Source: Bryobacterales bacterium
Lineage (GTDB): Bacteria > Acidobacteriota > Terriglobia > Bryobacterales > Bryobacteraceae
Direction of reading: 5' to 3'
NCBI GenBank assembly: GCA_020846745.1
Contig: JADLDI010000019.1
Location: forward strand, 1-47,486
DNA: 47,486 bases
Each line of letters begins with the position of its first letter. Position 1 is the stretch's first letter. Shown here piece after piece: positions 16,530-25,036 of this stretch. The notes beneath the pieces are model-generated. The model did not search any database, was not told where the DNA came from, and saw only the letters and a program-made list of their open reading frames with translations. The translations under genes and the position numbers were made by a program.

Positions 16530-17372
16530 ATGCAGCTCGGCCGTTCGTACCGCTACTGTCGCGAGGTCGCCCGCTCAAGAGCGAAAAACTTCTACTACGC
16601 TTTCCGTTTGCTCGACGAATCGCGCCGCGATTCGCTCTGCTCCATCTACGCCTTCATGCGCCATTGCGACGACTTGAGCGATGAAGAGGGCGCAAGCCTC
16701 GCCTCGCTTGAAGACTGGCGCGGGCAGATGGTGCGCGCACTCGCCGGTGAGGTAGATAGTCACGCCGTCTGGCCGGCCTTCGTCGACACAGCCAAGCGCT
16801 ACAAAATCCCGCATCAGTATTTCCACGACATGATCGACGGCGTTTCCTCCGATTTGGGGCGGCGCCGCATCGAAACCTTCGACGAGTTATACCGTTATTG
16901 CTACCAGGTGGCGTCCGTAGCCGGTTTGTCTTTAGTCCATATCTTCGGGTTCGACCGGCCGGAAGCGCTTATTTTGGCCGAAAAATGCGGCATTGCGTTT
17001 CAGATTACGAATATCCTGCGCGATGTTCGCGAAGACGCCCTGTTAGGCCGTACTTACCTTCCGGCAGAAGACCTGCGGCGGTTCGGAGTTACTGAGGACT
17101 TACTACGCTCAGGCGAAGAAACCCCCGAATTTCGCGCGCTGATGCAGTTTGAAGCGCAGCGCGCGTGGGGTTACTACAACGACTCGAAGCCGCTGACCGG
17201 CATGGTGGACCCGTCGTGCCGCAAGTCGCTCGCGGCGCTGATCGAAATCTACTCGAAACTGCTGCGCCGTATCGAGATGCGCGACTTTGCAGTCCTGCGT
17301 CAACGTGTGCGACTGTCGAGCGCTGAGAAAAGCTGGATCCTGGTGCGGCACCTGTTATGGAGTTCCTCGTAA
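16530..17372 (+). CDS. hpnD: Presqualene diphosphate synthase HpnD
   Basis: A 280-residue member of the squalene/phytoene synthase family with YAFMRHCDDLSDEE (first Asp motif), YCYQVASVAGLSLVHIFGF, and QITNILRDVREDALLGRTYL (second Asp motif), the pattern of HpnD, which joins two farnesyl diphosphates. ATG 16530 has GAGGA at 16517-16521. It overlaps nadD by 16 bases. HpnE, the oxidoreductase that usually completes the trio by reducing hydroxysqualene to squalene, is not in this window. Confidence 0.93.
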   Translation: MQLGRSYRYCREVARSRAKNFYYAFRLLDESRRDSLCSIYAFMRHCDDLSDEEGASLASLEDWRGQMVRALAGEVDSHAVWPAFVDTAKRYKIPHQYFHDMIDGVSSDLGRRRIETFDELYRYCYQVASVAGLSLVHIFGFDRPEALILAEKCGIAFQITNILRDVREDALLGRTYLPAEDLRRFGVTEDLLRSGEETPEFRALMQFEAQRAWGYYNDSKPLTGMVDPSCRKSLAALIEIYSKLLRRIEMRDFAVLRQRVRLSSAEKSWILVRHLLWSSS

Positions 17373-17956
17373 AGGCTGCCGGCAACCCGCGCCGGGTCGG
17401 TGTGCTGGCCGGCAGTTTCCATCCAATCACCCGGGCGCATGAGGCTCTGGCGCAGTCCGCACTCTCGGTGGTGGATGAGGTTGTCCTGGCCATGCCGCGG
17501 CGCTTCCCACATAAGGAGTATGAACGTGTCGGCCTCGCCGATCGCATGGAATTAGTAAGCCGTGTCGCGCAGGCGAACCCCGGCTTCTCAGCCGCGATCA
17601 CCGAAGGCGGCCTCTTCATCGACATGGCTCGCGAGGCTCGCGCCGTATATGGCCCCGACGCGGAGTTCTGGTTCCTCTGCGGCCGCGATGCCGCTGAACG
17701 AATCATCGGTTGGGATTACACGGGCGACCGCCCAATCGAAGAGCAACTGCGGGAGTTCGGCCTGCTGGTCGCAGACCGCCAGGGCCGCTTCGACGCGCCG
17801 CTGCACCTCAGCGATCGTGTGATGCGACTGGAGTTGACGGGCGAGTGGAACGACGTGTCCGCCACCGAAGTTCGCCGGCGCATTGCCGAAGGCAGCGATT
17901 GGCGCGAACTGGTGCCCGAACGCGTAGCGGACCGAATTGCGGCGCTCTACGCCTGA
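17357..17956 (+). CDS. nadD: Nicotinate-nucleotide adenylyltransferase (NadD-like)
   Basis: A 199-residue nucleotidyltransferase with the adenylyltransferase signature VGVLAGSFHPITRAHEALAQ near the N terminus and the second phosphate-binding motif DVSATEVRRRIAEG near the C terminus (ISSTxIR type). These fit NadD, which makes deamido-NAD from NaMN and ATP. The centre is less typical (FWFLCGRDAAERIIGWDY), so a related adenylyltransferase cannot be excluded. It begins inside the hpnD end and ends four bases from a convergent gene, closing the operon. Confidence 0.8.
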   Translation: MEFLVKAAGNPRRVGVLAGSFHPITRAHEALAQSALSVVDEVVLAMPRRFPHKEYERVGLADRMELVSRVAQANPGFSAAITEGGLFIDMAREARAVYGPDAEFWFLCGRDAAERIIGWDYTGDRPIEEQLREFGLLVADRQGRFDAPLHLSDRVMRLELTGEWNDVSATEVRRRIAEGSDWRELVPERVADRIAALYA

Positions 17957-17960
17957 CCTG

Positions 17961-18359
17961 CTAACCGGCCAGCCAACGTTCCGCGAATTCGCTCGCGTTC
18001 CCTTGCAGATCGACAGATTCCTGGCGCTCTTCGGCCCCGTCTTTGAAATACTTTGCGACCACACCCTCCGCGGCCGGCGACAATTCCAGCCGCTTCTCGC
18101 GCGCTTCCAGGCGCAGCGTTGAATCGATCCAGGTCACCCTGACCATCGTGCGCATCCGGTGGCCGATCGTCCGGCACGCGCGCAGCAGTTCATCCGTGAA
18201 CGGGCCGGACTTCAAAGCTTCCGCCAGCGGCGCCAGTTTCTGCGCAAGATCCCGTTCCGCGGCGCGTGCTTCCCGCAGCCGCTTCTGCTGCTCCGGATCA
18301 GCCTCCTCGGCCCGCTCCAGCGCCTTGAGATTGTTCTCCAGATTATCAAGGAAGCTCAT
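17961..18359 (-). CDS. Small coiled-coil hypothetical protein
   Basis: A 132-residue acidic protein. The first 55 residues (MSFLDNLENNLKALERAEEA...) are charged, heptad-like and probably helical or coiled coil. The rest (TMVRVTWIDSTLRLEAREKR) predicts a small alpha/beta domain. No signal peptide or membrane span is present. It overlaps the LssY-C gene by 14 bases and is the last gene of that minus-strand operon. I do not recognise the family. Confidence 0.75.
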   Translation of the reverse strand: MSFLDNLENNLKALERAEEADPEQQKRLREARAAERDLAQKLAPLAEALKSGPFTDELLRACRTIGHRMRTMVRVTWIDSTLRLEAREKRLELSPAAEGVVAKYFKDGAEERQESVDLQGNASEFAERWLAG

Positions 18360-19860
18360 CTTCGTAGCATAGCGGGGCGCCTCCCGCTAATGCTCCGTTG
18401 ATGCCAAAATCCTCGTCCACCGGCCGACCGCTCAACTGCCCGGGGCGCCATCTCGCCAGCGACCACCGCACCGACCGGTAACCCCAGTAGTACGCGCTGC
18501 CACGCGTGAGGTAGTGCCGCGTTTCCAGGAAGAAACGCGCCGCCACGACCTTCGTCCAGTTGCGGTGGCCTCGCGAGGGCAACACCAATTCGGCGGCTCG
18601 CGAGGTGCACGATTGAAGACGGATTACCGCCAGATCACCGGCCGTACTGGCCGATTCCAATCCTCGCGCTTCGCGCGCCAGCCACGGGCGTTCCACCATC
18701 GAGAGCCCGCCCAGGCACCCGACTTCCGCAAAGTCGTTCAGGATCTTCCGCTGCTCCTTGTCGATCTCAGGGTCGATCAGGTGCGTAAAGCTGAACTTCT
18801 GCCATTGAAACTGGACCGCTACATCGTGCGTAGCCGCGCCCACCCATACCGGACCCGCCGCCGTTTTCACCTCCCATAGGCGGATGTGGTGACGTTTCCG
18901 CAGCGAATTGAACGCCTTCTGGAAGACCATGTCCGGCAAGCGCCGTTCATAGTAAAGCGGCGAGACCGGCGCGCTGGGGTACGTCTTGCGGGCCGCGACG
19001 GCGGCGTAGGTCTTAGCGAACGTCCGCGGCGTTAGAGCCTCGGCCAGCGACCATCCGGCGATTTGGAACGCCCGCACCAACTGTTCGCGCGACGCGACGA
19101 AAGCGAAGTTGACGACGTCAGCCTTTTTACGGCCATCCGCGTCGGTGATCTCGGGGGATAGCTCGGCCAAGGCGGTCAGCGACTCTTCGGTGACATCTGC
19201 TTTGGGCAGTTCGGCCGGGTGCCGGCCTACCGGGTCGGCGGTCACGTCCAACACCAAATCGGCGCCGCCGGGGATTTCGATGTCGGCGTCGGCCATGCGG
19301 AACAGGATCAGCCTGGCGGCGATCACCGCGGCGCCGGCCATGGGCGTGGGCGCTACCCGGGTGTAGATCATCCCGCCCGCACCGGTGAAGCCGACCGCGG
19401 ACCGGTGCAACAGGGTGGACGTTGGGCGATACCAGATGCCGTTGAGCCAGCTATGCGGGTGGCTGGCCGCGAGTACGCCGCGAATACGGTTGCCGGCCAA
19501 CACCGACTCGCGCGCGTTGTCCACAGACGCCAGGCTTACGTCGCACGGCCAGTCCTTGCCATCAGCCAACCGGCACCCGGTAAACTCCAGTTCCAGTTCC
19601 GCCCGCTCCCGGCGAATCCCATATCCGATCGGATGGGCCTTGCCGATCCTTCCAGCAATTAGCGAGCCCACCGGCAATACCGGTCTGGTGTTGCCGTCAA
19701 GCGCTCCGACCACGCGCAACGTCATCGGCGTGCCGGCTTTCATGTAGCTGGCCACGGGCGCCGTCAACCGTACCTGCAACTGCTGCCGCTCACCCCACGC
19801 GGTCGCGACCAACAACGAGATCCCCAGAACTGCCCCCCTGAGCACGGGGCTAGAATTCAT
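18346..19860 (-). CDS. LssY C-terminal domain protein, exported
   Basis: A 504-residue protein from ATG 19860 with a signal peptide (MNSSPVLRGAVLGISLLVATAWG). The first half is beta-rich (LQVRLTAPVASYMKAGTPMT). The second half has the LssY-C signature: YYERRLPDMVFQKAFNS, RKRHHIRLWEV, and VWVGAATHDVAVQF. That domain occurs next to or fused with PAP2 phosphatases; its activity is not established. I start at 19860, where the ATG lies 11 bases inside the upstream PAP2 gene, giving coupling. Its own 3' end overlaps the coiled-coil gene. Confidence 0.85.
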   Translation of the reverse strand: MNSSPVLRGAVLGISLLVATAWGERQQLQVRLTAPVASYMKAGTPMTLRVVGALDGNTRPVLPVGSLIAGRIGKAHPIGYGIRRERAELELEFTGCRLADGKDWPCDVSLASVDNARESVLAGNRIRGVLAASHPHSWLNGIWYRPTSTLLHRSAVGFTGAGGMIYTRVAPTPMAGAAVIAARLILFRMADADIEIPGGADLVLDVTADPVGRHPAELPKADVTEESLTALAELSPEITDADGRKKADVVNFAFVASREQLVRAFQIAGWSLAEALTPRTFAKTYAAVAARKTYPSAPVSPLYYERRLPDMVFQKAFNSLRKRHHIRLWEVKTAAGPVWVGAATHDVAVQFQWQKFSFTHLIDPEIDKEQRKILNDFAEVGCLGGLSMVERPWLAREARGLESASTAGDLAVIRLQSCTSRAAELVLPSRGHRNWTKVVAARFFLETRHYLTRGSAYYWGYRSVRWSLARWRPGQLSGRPVDEDFGINGALAGGAPLCYEDELP

Positions 19861-20746
19861 TCGCCGCTCCCAACCGCAAGGCAACCCGCCAGGCCAACGA
19901 GGTCACGACGATACTGGCCAATCCGTCAACCGCGTAATGATACCTGCCGTAGATCGTTGCAATATACACAAGTAGCGCCACGAAGAACGCCGCTCCCCAA
20001 ACAGCCGGCCGCTGCCGTAGCACCGTCAACAACCCAAAGGCCGAAGAAAACGCTACCGCCACATGCCCACTCGGAAACACGCTGGTGCTGATGTCGAGAT
20101 TGTCTAAAAGAAAGGTGTTGATCGTCCGGGCAATCCCGGCGAAGTGCGGGATGTCCGTATTCGGAAATGCCACCCGCGGCGATAGCACCTGGAAGTGCGG
20201 CAGCAGCGCGTAGCCCGTAAACGTACCCAGGAAAAGAACGATCAGAAACCGGTTCGCCTGCGACCGTGCGCCTGTGGTATACAGCACCACTAACGAAAGC
20301 ACAGGTACGGCATACAGAGATAGATACAGGGTCTCAAGAAGGGAGGGCAGCACCGATCCTGCCGATTCGATCAGCCGCTGTAAGCCGGCGCCGTGCAGCA
20401 GCATGCGGTCCCACATCACCCACGTGGCTTGCCATTGCTCGCGCGGCGTGCCGGCGAACATCTCCATCGACCAGTAGCCCACCAGGATCAGCCCCAGCGA
20501 ACCCCAGCGCCGAGCCTCGCGCGTCCACACCGTCGACGCCGCGTGCTCGTACTTCCAGATGAAGTACAGCACCATTGGAAGGATCAGTAGTGCGCCCCGC
20601 TGCCACATCGCCAGCGGCCGCATCATTCCGAGCGCTGCCAAATATAGAAAGTAGCTGAGCGTCACGAGCTCTGGCCGGCGTATTCCGTCGAACCATTCGA
20701 CGCGCCGGCCCGGCGCGACCCCCTCTTCTTTGATGACGGACTCCAT
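19850..20746 (-). CDS. PAP2-family membrane phosphatase
   Basis: A 298-residue integral membrane protein from ATG 20746 (MESVIKEEGVAPGRRVEWFD), with about six membrane spans. The PAP2 motifs are SVFPSGHVAVAFSSAF (motif 2, catalytic His) and YGRYHYAVDGLAS (motif 3). It is closest in layout to the inositolphosphotransferase-like PAP2 group, so it may move or remove a phospho head group from a lipid. A longer TTG start at 20791 adds 15 residues without signal features. GGGGA lies just upstream of the ATG. It is divergent from the histidine kinase and first in a three-gene operon. Confidence 0.85.
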   Translation of the reverse strand: MESVIKEEGVAPGRRVEWFDGIRRPELVTLSYFLYLAALGMMRPLAMWQRGALLILPMVLYFIWKYEHAASTVWTREARRWGSLGLILVGYWSMEMFAGTPREQWQATWVMWDRMLLHGAGLQRLIESAGSVLPSLLETLYLSLYAVPVLSLVVLYTTGARSQANRFLIVLFLGTFTGYALLPHFQVLSPRVAFPNTDIPHFAGIARTINTFLLDNLDISTSVFPSGHVAVAFSSAFGLLTVLRQRPAVWGAAFFVALLVYIATIYGRYHYAVDGLASIVVTSLAWRVALRLGAANEF

Positions 20747-20867
20747 GGATCCCCGACACACGATACTACGTGGCAACGCGATGAGCAACAAATGTTACTT
20801 AATCCCCCGTGATTTGGTCGCGCAACGCCACGTCCGCGGGGGATACCGGCCGGCCGGTGGTACGCGC

Positions 20868-20873
20868 TAAGGT
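20868..20873 (+). promoter_or_regulatory. Possible -10 box for the histidine kinase gene
   Basis: TAAGGT fits TAnnnT and ends six bases before GTG 20880, with no Shine-Dalgarno sequence between. Weak on its own, but it matches the spacing seen at other lone genes in the window. Confidence 0.35.
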
Positions 20874-20879
20874 CAGATA

Positions 20880-22274
20880 GTGAACGCTAACCCGGATCTC
20901 TACGCCCCGGACCCGCCGGACCCAGGCGATGCCGGCCGAGTTCCGCCGCACGTGCCGCCTGAGCGCGAGCACAAGGTTTTGCGGCTGCTGATCGCCGGGT
21001 TCGGTTTGATCATTGCCCTGCTTGTAATGGACGGGTTTGTAGGGTTCCACAGCATACTGTCGATTCGGGCTAACGTTTCGGCTTTGACCGAAGATCAGTT
21101 CCTGAATGTTGTTCTGATTGACGAGGTGCAGCGAACGCAATCCGGCCTATCCTCGGTGCTGTATACGTTGTCGAACGGAGTGCCGCCGGCCGAAAAGACG
21201 CAACTCGAACGGCGGGTCGACCAACTCGAAACACGGCTCAGGGAGTTATTCGCCCGCATCCCTCCGAACGACCCGGATATCGCCATCTGGCGCGAGGTCG
21301 AATTGGCCTCCGCTGAAGTGACCGCGAGCGCGGACCGTATTCTGGCAGCTCCGACGGGGGTTCGTCCGGATATCCAACCATTGCTCGCCAGCCGCGAACA
21401 CCTGCTGTCCGCCACAGGCAATCTGATCCGCTCAAGCCACCGTCGGGCGGAAAGCACACGGCAGTACATCGAGCAAACCACGTCCACCTGGCTTCTGAAA
21501 GACGCGGCGCTGCTCGGCGCTTGCGTGATTCTGGCGCTGGTCTGCGCCTGGCTCGTCCTGCGTACCGCCACCCGCCTCTATTTCCGCATGACGGAGCAAT
21601 CGGAGGAGCTTCACCGCGTATCTTGGCAACTGCTGGAGAAGCAGGAGACGCTCGCCCGCCGCTTATCGCACGAACTGCACGATGAGTTAGGACAATCGCT
21701 CACAGCGCTGAAGGCGAACCTCGCCCGCCACGTCGCCAGCGGTTGTACCGATCCGCATTGGGTGGAAGACTGCACCGAATTGGTAAGAGGTTCGATGCGT
21801 AGCGCCCACGAGATTTCGCAACTCCTGCGGCCCACCATTCTCGACGACTTCGGCCTTGCCTCGGCCATCGGCTGGCTGTGTGAGCGCTGTGAAGAACGGT
21901 CGGGAATCGTGGTCACCTACCATTCCGATATCCAAGGCCGGCTCGATGAGCAGACCGAAACACACGTCTTCCGCATCGCGCAGGAGGCCCTCACAAACGT
22001 GATCCGCCACGCCCGCGCCACCGAAGCCGTCGTCACCCTCCGCCAGGAACCCGATTCGATTCGCCTCCTCATATCCGATAATGGGTCTGGGTTTGAGGCA
22101 AAGCCGCCCGGTTCACGGCAGGGCTTTGGAGTAACGGGAATGCGCGCTCGTGCGCGCACGCTTTCGGGTGAACTCGACATCCGCACCAGTCCCGGAGCCG
22201 GAACCGTAATCGACGCGGTGTTTCCTTATCGTGGAGTCCCGAATGAAGAGAAAAATCCGCATCCTGTTGGCTGA
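20880..22274 (+). CDS. Sensor histidine kinase, HisKA_3 (NarX/DegS type)
   Basis: A 464-residue membrane kinase. A proline-rich cytoplasmic N terminus precedes span 1 (VLRLLIAGFGLIIALLVMDG), a helical periplasmic sensor region of about 140 residues, and span 2 (LLGACVILALVCAWLVL). The dimerisation domain has the phospho-acceptor motif RRLSHELHDELGQSLTAL, followed by an ATPase domain (ALTNVIRHARATEA, SDNGSGFEA, GVTGMRARARTLSG). The sensed signal is unknown. It overlaps the response regulator by 32 bases, so the two form a two-component pair. Confidence 0.92.
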   Translation: MNANPDLYAPDPPDPGDAGRVPPHVPPEREHKVLRLLIAGFGLIIALLVMDGFVGFHSILSIRANVSALTEDQFLNVVLIDEVQRTQSGLSSVLYTLSNGVPPAEKTQLERRVDQLETRLRELFARIPPNDPDIAIWREVELASAEVTASADRILAAPTGVRPDIQPLLASREHLLSATGNLIRSSHRRAESTRQYIEQTTSTWLLKDAALLGACVILALVCAWLVLRTATRLYFRMTEQSEELHRVSWQLLEKQETLARRLSHELHDELGQSLTALKANLARHVASGCTDPHWVEDCTELVRGSMRSAHEISQLLRPTILDDFGLASAIGWLCERCEERSGIVVTYHSDIQGRLDEQTETHVFRIAQEALTNVIRHARATEAVVTLRQEPDSIRLLISDNGSGFEAKPPGSRQGFGVTGMRARARTLSGELDIRTSPGAGTVIDAVFPYRGVPNEEKNPHPVG

Positions 22275-22881
22275 CGACCACAAGTTGGTTCGCCAGGGAT
22301 TCAAGCTGATTCTCGAATCGCAGCCGGACATGGAAGTGGTGGGCGAAGCAGGCAACGGACGGGAAGCGCTGGAATCTGTGAAAGCGCTCAGGCCGGATCT
22401 CATCGTGATGGACGTCACCATGCCCGACCTGAACGGCATCGAAGCCACCCGGCGTATCCGTGAATCGTCGCCTGGCGTGCGTGTTCTGGGCCTGAGCGTT
22501 CACCGCGACGGCGTTTATGTCCGCGAAATGATCCGCGCCGGCGCGGAAGGGTACTTATTAAAGGACGCAGCCGATACCGAACTGCTGGCCGCTATTCGGG
22601 CTGTGGCCGAGGGCAACAGCTACTTGAGCCCCGAGGTCGCCGGAGCGGTTCTGAAGGACTATCGCAAGCACGCGGCGAACCCCATCGACATGCTGAGCGC
22701 CCGCGAACGCGAAATCCTGCAAATGATCGCCGAAGGCAAGACCAACAAAGAAGTCGCGACTTCGCTCAATCTCAGCGTCTACACCGTCGACGGGCACCGT
22801 ACGCGCATCATGGAAAAGCTCGGTCTCCACAGCGTCGGCGAACTCGTGCGGTTCGCAGTACGCAACGGCTTAGTCGACTAA
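22243..22881 (+). CDS. LuxR/NarL-family response regulator
   Basis: A 212-residue regulator: receiver domain (RILLADDHKLVRQGF; phospho-acceptor D57 in LIVMDVTMPDLNG) and a C-terminal LuxR helix-turn-helix (LSAREREILQMIAEGKTNKE, ATSLNLSVYTVDGHRTRIME). ATG 22243 has GGAG at 22233-22236. It is the partner of the upstream kinase. Its targets cannot be told from the sequence. It ends seven bases from the convergent ABC-F gene. Confidence 0.93.
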   Translation: MKRKIRILLADDHKLVRQGFKLILESQPDMEVVGEAGNGREALESVKALRPDLIVMDVTMPDLNGIEATRRIRESSPGVRVLGLSVHRDGVYVREMIRAGAEGYLLKDAADTELLAAIRAVAEGNSYLSPEVAGAVLKDYRKHAANPIDMLSAREREILQMIAEGKTNKEVATSLNLSVYTVDGHRTRIMEKLGLHSVGELVRFAVRNGLVD

Positions 22882-22888
22882 AAGCAGT

Positions 22889-24523
22889 TCAAGCGTAAAT
22901 GCCCGGCGCTTCGTGTCCCAGCGCCTGCACGTACTCTGTATAGGAACCCAGGTAGAACTTCGGTTCCTGGTCTCCTGTTTCGCCGCCTAACTCCAGCACT
23001 CGCGACGCCAGTCCGCGCAGAAACGTCCGGTCGTGCGACACGAAGATCATCGTCCCTTCGTAGTCCTTCAACGCGTCCACCAGCATCTCTTTCGTCGCCA
23101 GGTCCAGGTGGTTCGTCGGCTCGTCCAGCACCAGGAAATTCGGCGGGTTGAACAGCATCCGCGCCATCGCCAGCCGCGACTTCTCCCCGCCCGATAGCGA
23201 CCGGATCTTTTTCTCCACATCGTCGCCCGAGAACTGAAAGGCCCCCGCCAGCTTGCGCATCACCCCCAAGCTCTCGGACGGGAAGTCTTTCTGCAGTTGA
23301 TCGATAATCGTCAGGTCCGCATTCAGCACATCGAGCGATTGCTGGGCAAAGTACCCCATCACCAAACTGGCCCCCAGTTTCACCTCGCCCGCATCCGGCG
23401 CCGTCGCCCCCGCGATCATCTTCAGCAGCGTCGTCTTACCCGCTCCATTGCGCCCCATCACCGCCCAGCGCTCCCCACGGCGGATGGTCATGTTGAAGCC
23501 CTTGTAGATCGTGCGCGGACCATAGCTCTTGTGCAAGCCCTCGATCGTCGCCACCATGTCGCCCGACCGCGGCGGAACCTTAAAATCGAACTTCACCACC
23601 TCGCGCTTCTTCGGCAATTCGATCTTCTCGATCTTGTCCAGCGCCTTGATCCGGCTCTGCACCTGCGCCGCCTTCGCCGCGTGCGTCTTGAACCGCTCAA
23701 TAAACCGCTGCTCTTTCGCGAGCATCGCCTGCTGCCGCGCAAATGCCGCCTGTTGGTTCGCCTCGCGAATGTTCCGCTCGCGCTCGTAGAAATCGTAGTT
23801 GCCGGAGTAGACGTTGATCTCCCCGGCGTCAATTTCCGCGATCTTCCCCACCAGCCGGTTCATAAACTCGCGGTCGTGCGAGGTCATCAACAGCGACCCC
23901 TGGTGGGACTTTAAAAACTGCTCCAGCCAGATGATCGACTCGATGTCCAGGTGGTTTGTCGGCTCGTCCATCAGCAGCACATCGGGCTTGCCTAACAGCA
24001 CCCGCGCCAGCGCCACACGCATCTTCCACCCGCCCGACAGCGCACCCACATCGCCGTCGATCTGGTCGTCTTTGAACCCCAACCCGTGCAGCACCTCGCG
24101 CGCCTGCGCTTCTAACCCGTAGCCGCCCAGGTGGTCGTACTCTTCCTGCACCTCCCCGAACCGCTCCAGGATTTTGTCCATTTCGTCCGCCCGCTCCGGA
24201 TCGCCCATCGCATGCTGCAGCGCTTCCAGTTCGTGGTGCAGGTCGCCCAACCGCCCGCTCCCCGCGATCGCCTCATCGAGCACCGATCGCCCGCTCATCT
24301 CCTCGACGTCCTGCCGGAAGTATCCAATGGTTATCTTCTTCGGCACGGAAACGGTCCCGTCATCCGGCGACTCTTCCCCCACAACCATTCGAAACAGCGT
24401 CGTCTTTCCCGACCCATTGGGTCCGATCAGACCCACCTTCTCGCCAGGGTTCAACTGAAACGACGCTTCGACAAAGACAAGCTGCTTGCCGTACTGCTTA
24501 CTGATGTTAGAAAACGAAATCAT
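22889..24523 (-). CDS. ABC-F family ATPase
   Basis: A 544-residue soluble protein with two complete ABC cassettes and no membrane domain: Walker A GPNGSGKTT and GRNGAGKTT, signatures LSGGWKMRVALA and LSGGEKSRLAMA, and Walker B VLLMDEPTNHLD and FLVLDEPTNHLD. Between them is the charged ABC-F linker (AFARQQAMLAKEQRFIERFK). ABC-F proteins bind the ribosomal E site, aid elongation or confer antibiotic protection. This one looks like the housekeeping Uup/YbiT-type group. ATG 24523 starts the conserved MISFSNISKQYG; the longer frame adds 14 unrelated residues. Confidence 0.92.
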   Translation of the reverse strand: MISFSNISKQYGKQLVFVEASFQLNPGEKVGLIGPNGSGKTTLFRMVVGEESPDDGTVSVPKKITIGYFRQDVEEMSGRSVLDEAIAGSGRLGDLHHELEALQHAMGDPERADEMDKILERFGEVQEEYDHLGGYGLEAQAREVLHGLGFKDDQIDGDVGALSGGWKMRVALARVLLGKPDVLLMDEPTNHLDIESIIWLEQFLKSHQGSLLMTSHDREFMNRLVGKIAEIDAGEINVYSGNYDFYERERNIREANQQAAFARQQAMLAKEQRFIERFKTHAAKAAQVQSRIKALDKIEKIELPKKREVVKFDFKVPPRSGDMVATIEGLHKSYGPRTIYKGFNMTIRRGERWAVMGRNGAGKTTLLKMIAGATAPDAGEVKLGASLVMGYFAQQSLDVLNADLTIIDQLQKDFPSESLGVMRKLAGAFQFSGDDVEKKIRSLSGGEKSRLAMARMLFNPPNFLVLDEPTNHLDLATKEMLVDALKDYEGTMIFVSHDRTFLRGLASRVLELGGETGDQEPKFYLGSYTEYVQALGHEAPGIYA

Positions 24524-24700
24524 CCCGAACTTTCCACCGTAACAGACACTCGCCAACTCCCACACGCCGAATCAACCAAACTCTCATTAACGACACTCTG
24601 GCTGACTATATACAAAAACAGCGGGAACCACTGGAGTCAACCATCCGGCGCGTCATTCGGGAAGAGTTGCGGCGCGCGGGCTAAAGCGCACGTCCAAGTA

Positions 24701-24745
24701 GGGCGGCACAGAGCAAGACCAGCGCCACCACGCTGCCCGGTTTTT
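24701..24745 (+). terminator. Terminator-like stem
   Basis: GGGCGGC (24701-24707) pairs with GCTGCCC (24732-24738), with one G-U pair and a 24-base loop, followed by GG and TTTTT (24741-24745). The long loop makes it weak. It would insulate kdp from readthrough. Confidence 0.35.
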
Positions 24746-24766
24746 GCAAAATCTTTACGATTCGGG

Positions 24767-24796
24767 CGGAGACTTTGATTCGACCATAGCGGAGAC
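24767..24796 (+). promoter_or_regulatory. Direct repeat, possible KdpE operator
   Basis: CGGAGAC occurs at 24767-24773 and 24790-24796, 23 bases apart start to start, close to two helical turns. OmpR-type regulators such as KdpE bind tandem direct repeats ahead of their targets, and kdpE is in the operon that follows. A T-rich stretch (24741-24756) lies upstream. No close match to the E. coli KdpE site is claimed. Confidence 0.3.
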
Positions 24797-24805
24797 ATCT
24801 CTACG

Positions 24806-24846
24806 CTCAATTCAGGCGGGGCCAGCGATGGTCCCGCTGGATTGAG
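24806..24846 (+). promoter_or_regulatory. Hairpin overlapping the first kdp ribosome-binding site
   Basis: CTCAATTCAGGCGGG (24806-24820) pairs imperfectly with CCCGCTGGATTGAG (24833-24846). The last GAG of the 3' arm is also the start of the Shine-Dalgarno sequence GAGAGGA (24844-24850). Folding would partly hide the entry site, so it may control translation of the operon. The structure is visible; the role is inferred. Confidence 0.45.
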
Positions 24847-24854
24847 AGGATTTG

Positions 24855-24947
24855 ATGGTTTACGACGCTATTTGTCTGGGATTGGTGGGGCTGTTCTTTG
24901 GCGGGTCCTGGTGGGTTGTGCGGCGCGGGATGGGCGGTGGCCGATGA
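24855..24947 (+). CDS. 30-residue membrane peptide ahead of kdpF
   Basis: ATG 24855 follows GAGAGGA (24844-24850). The peptide starts MVYDAICLGLVGLFFGGSWW, a single membrane span, and ends VVRRGMGGGR with positive charges that should stay in the cytoplasm. Its stop overlaps the kdpF ATG by four bases (ATGA). It is too short for normal gene finders, but it has a good ribosome-binding site and tight coupling. I know no assigned function. It could be an extra small Kdp subunit or a leader peptide that opens the hairpin. Confidence 0.6.
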   Translation: MVYDAICLGLVGLFFGGSWWVVRRGMGGGR

Positions 24948-25036
24948 CCACGCTCTATCTGATTGGCGGAATCATTGCCGGCGGGCTATTGCTTTACCTG
25001 TTTGTCGCGCTGCTGAAGCCGGAGATATTCTCGTGA
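24944..25036 (+). CDS. kdpF: Potassium-transporting ATPase small subunit KdpF
   Basis: A 30-residue single-span peptide starting MTTLYLIGGIIAGGLLLYLF and ending [10 protein letters not shown]. The length and the ending (leucine-rich, then a short polar tail with a Glu-x-Phe type end) match KdpF, which stabilises the KdpFABC complex in the inner membrane. It overlaps the upstream peptide by ATGA and kdpA by GTGA, the gapless order expected of kdpFABC. Confidence 0.85.
   Translation: MTTLYLIGGIIAGGLLLYLFVALLKPEIFS

Larger units (their letters stand above)
24524..24854. other. Intergenic region with skew change, terminator-like stem and kdp control elements
   Basis: 331 bases between the divergent ABC-F and kdp genes. 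An open frame without a good start codon runs to TAA 24682-24684 and encodes a charged helix (DYIQKQREPLESTIRRVIRE). It could be a remnant. Then come a terminator-like stem (24701-24745), a direct repeat (24767-24796) and a hairpin before the first kdp ORF (24806-24846). The + strand changes from C-rich to G-rich across this stretch. Confidence 0.5.

Noticed and set aside
24524..24854. Replication origin at the composition switch
   Set aside because: No DnaA boxes, no AT-rich unwinding element and no dnaA, dnaN or parAB genes nearby.
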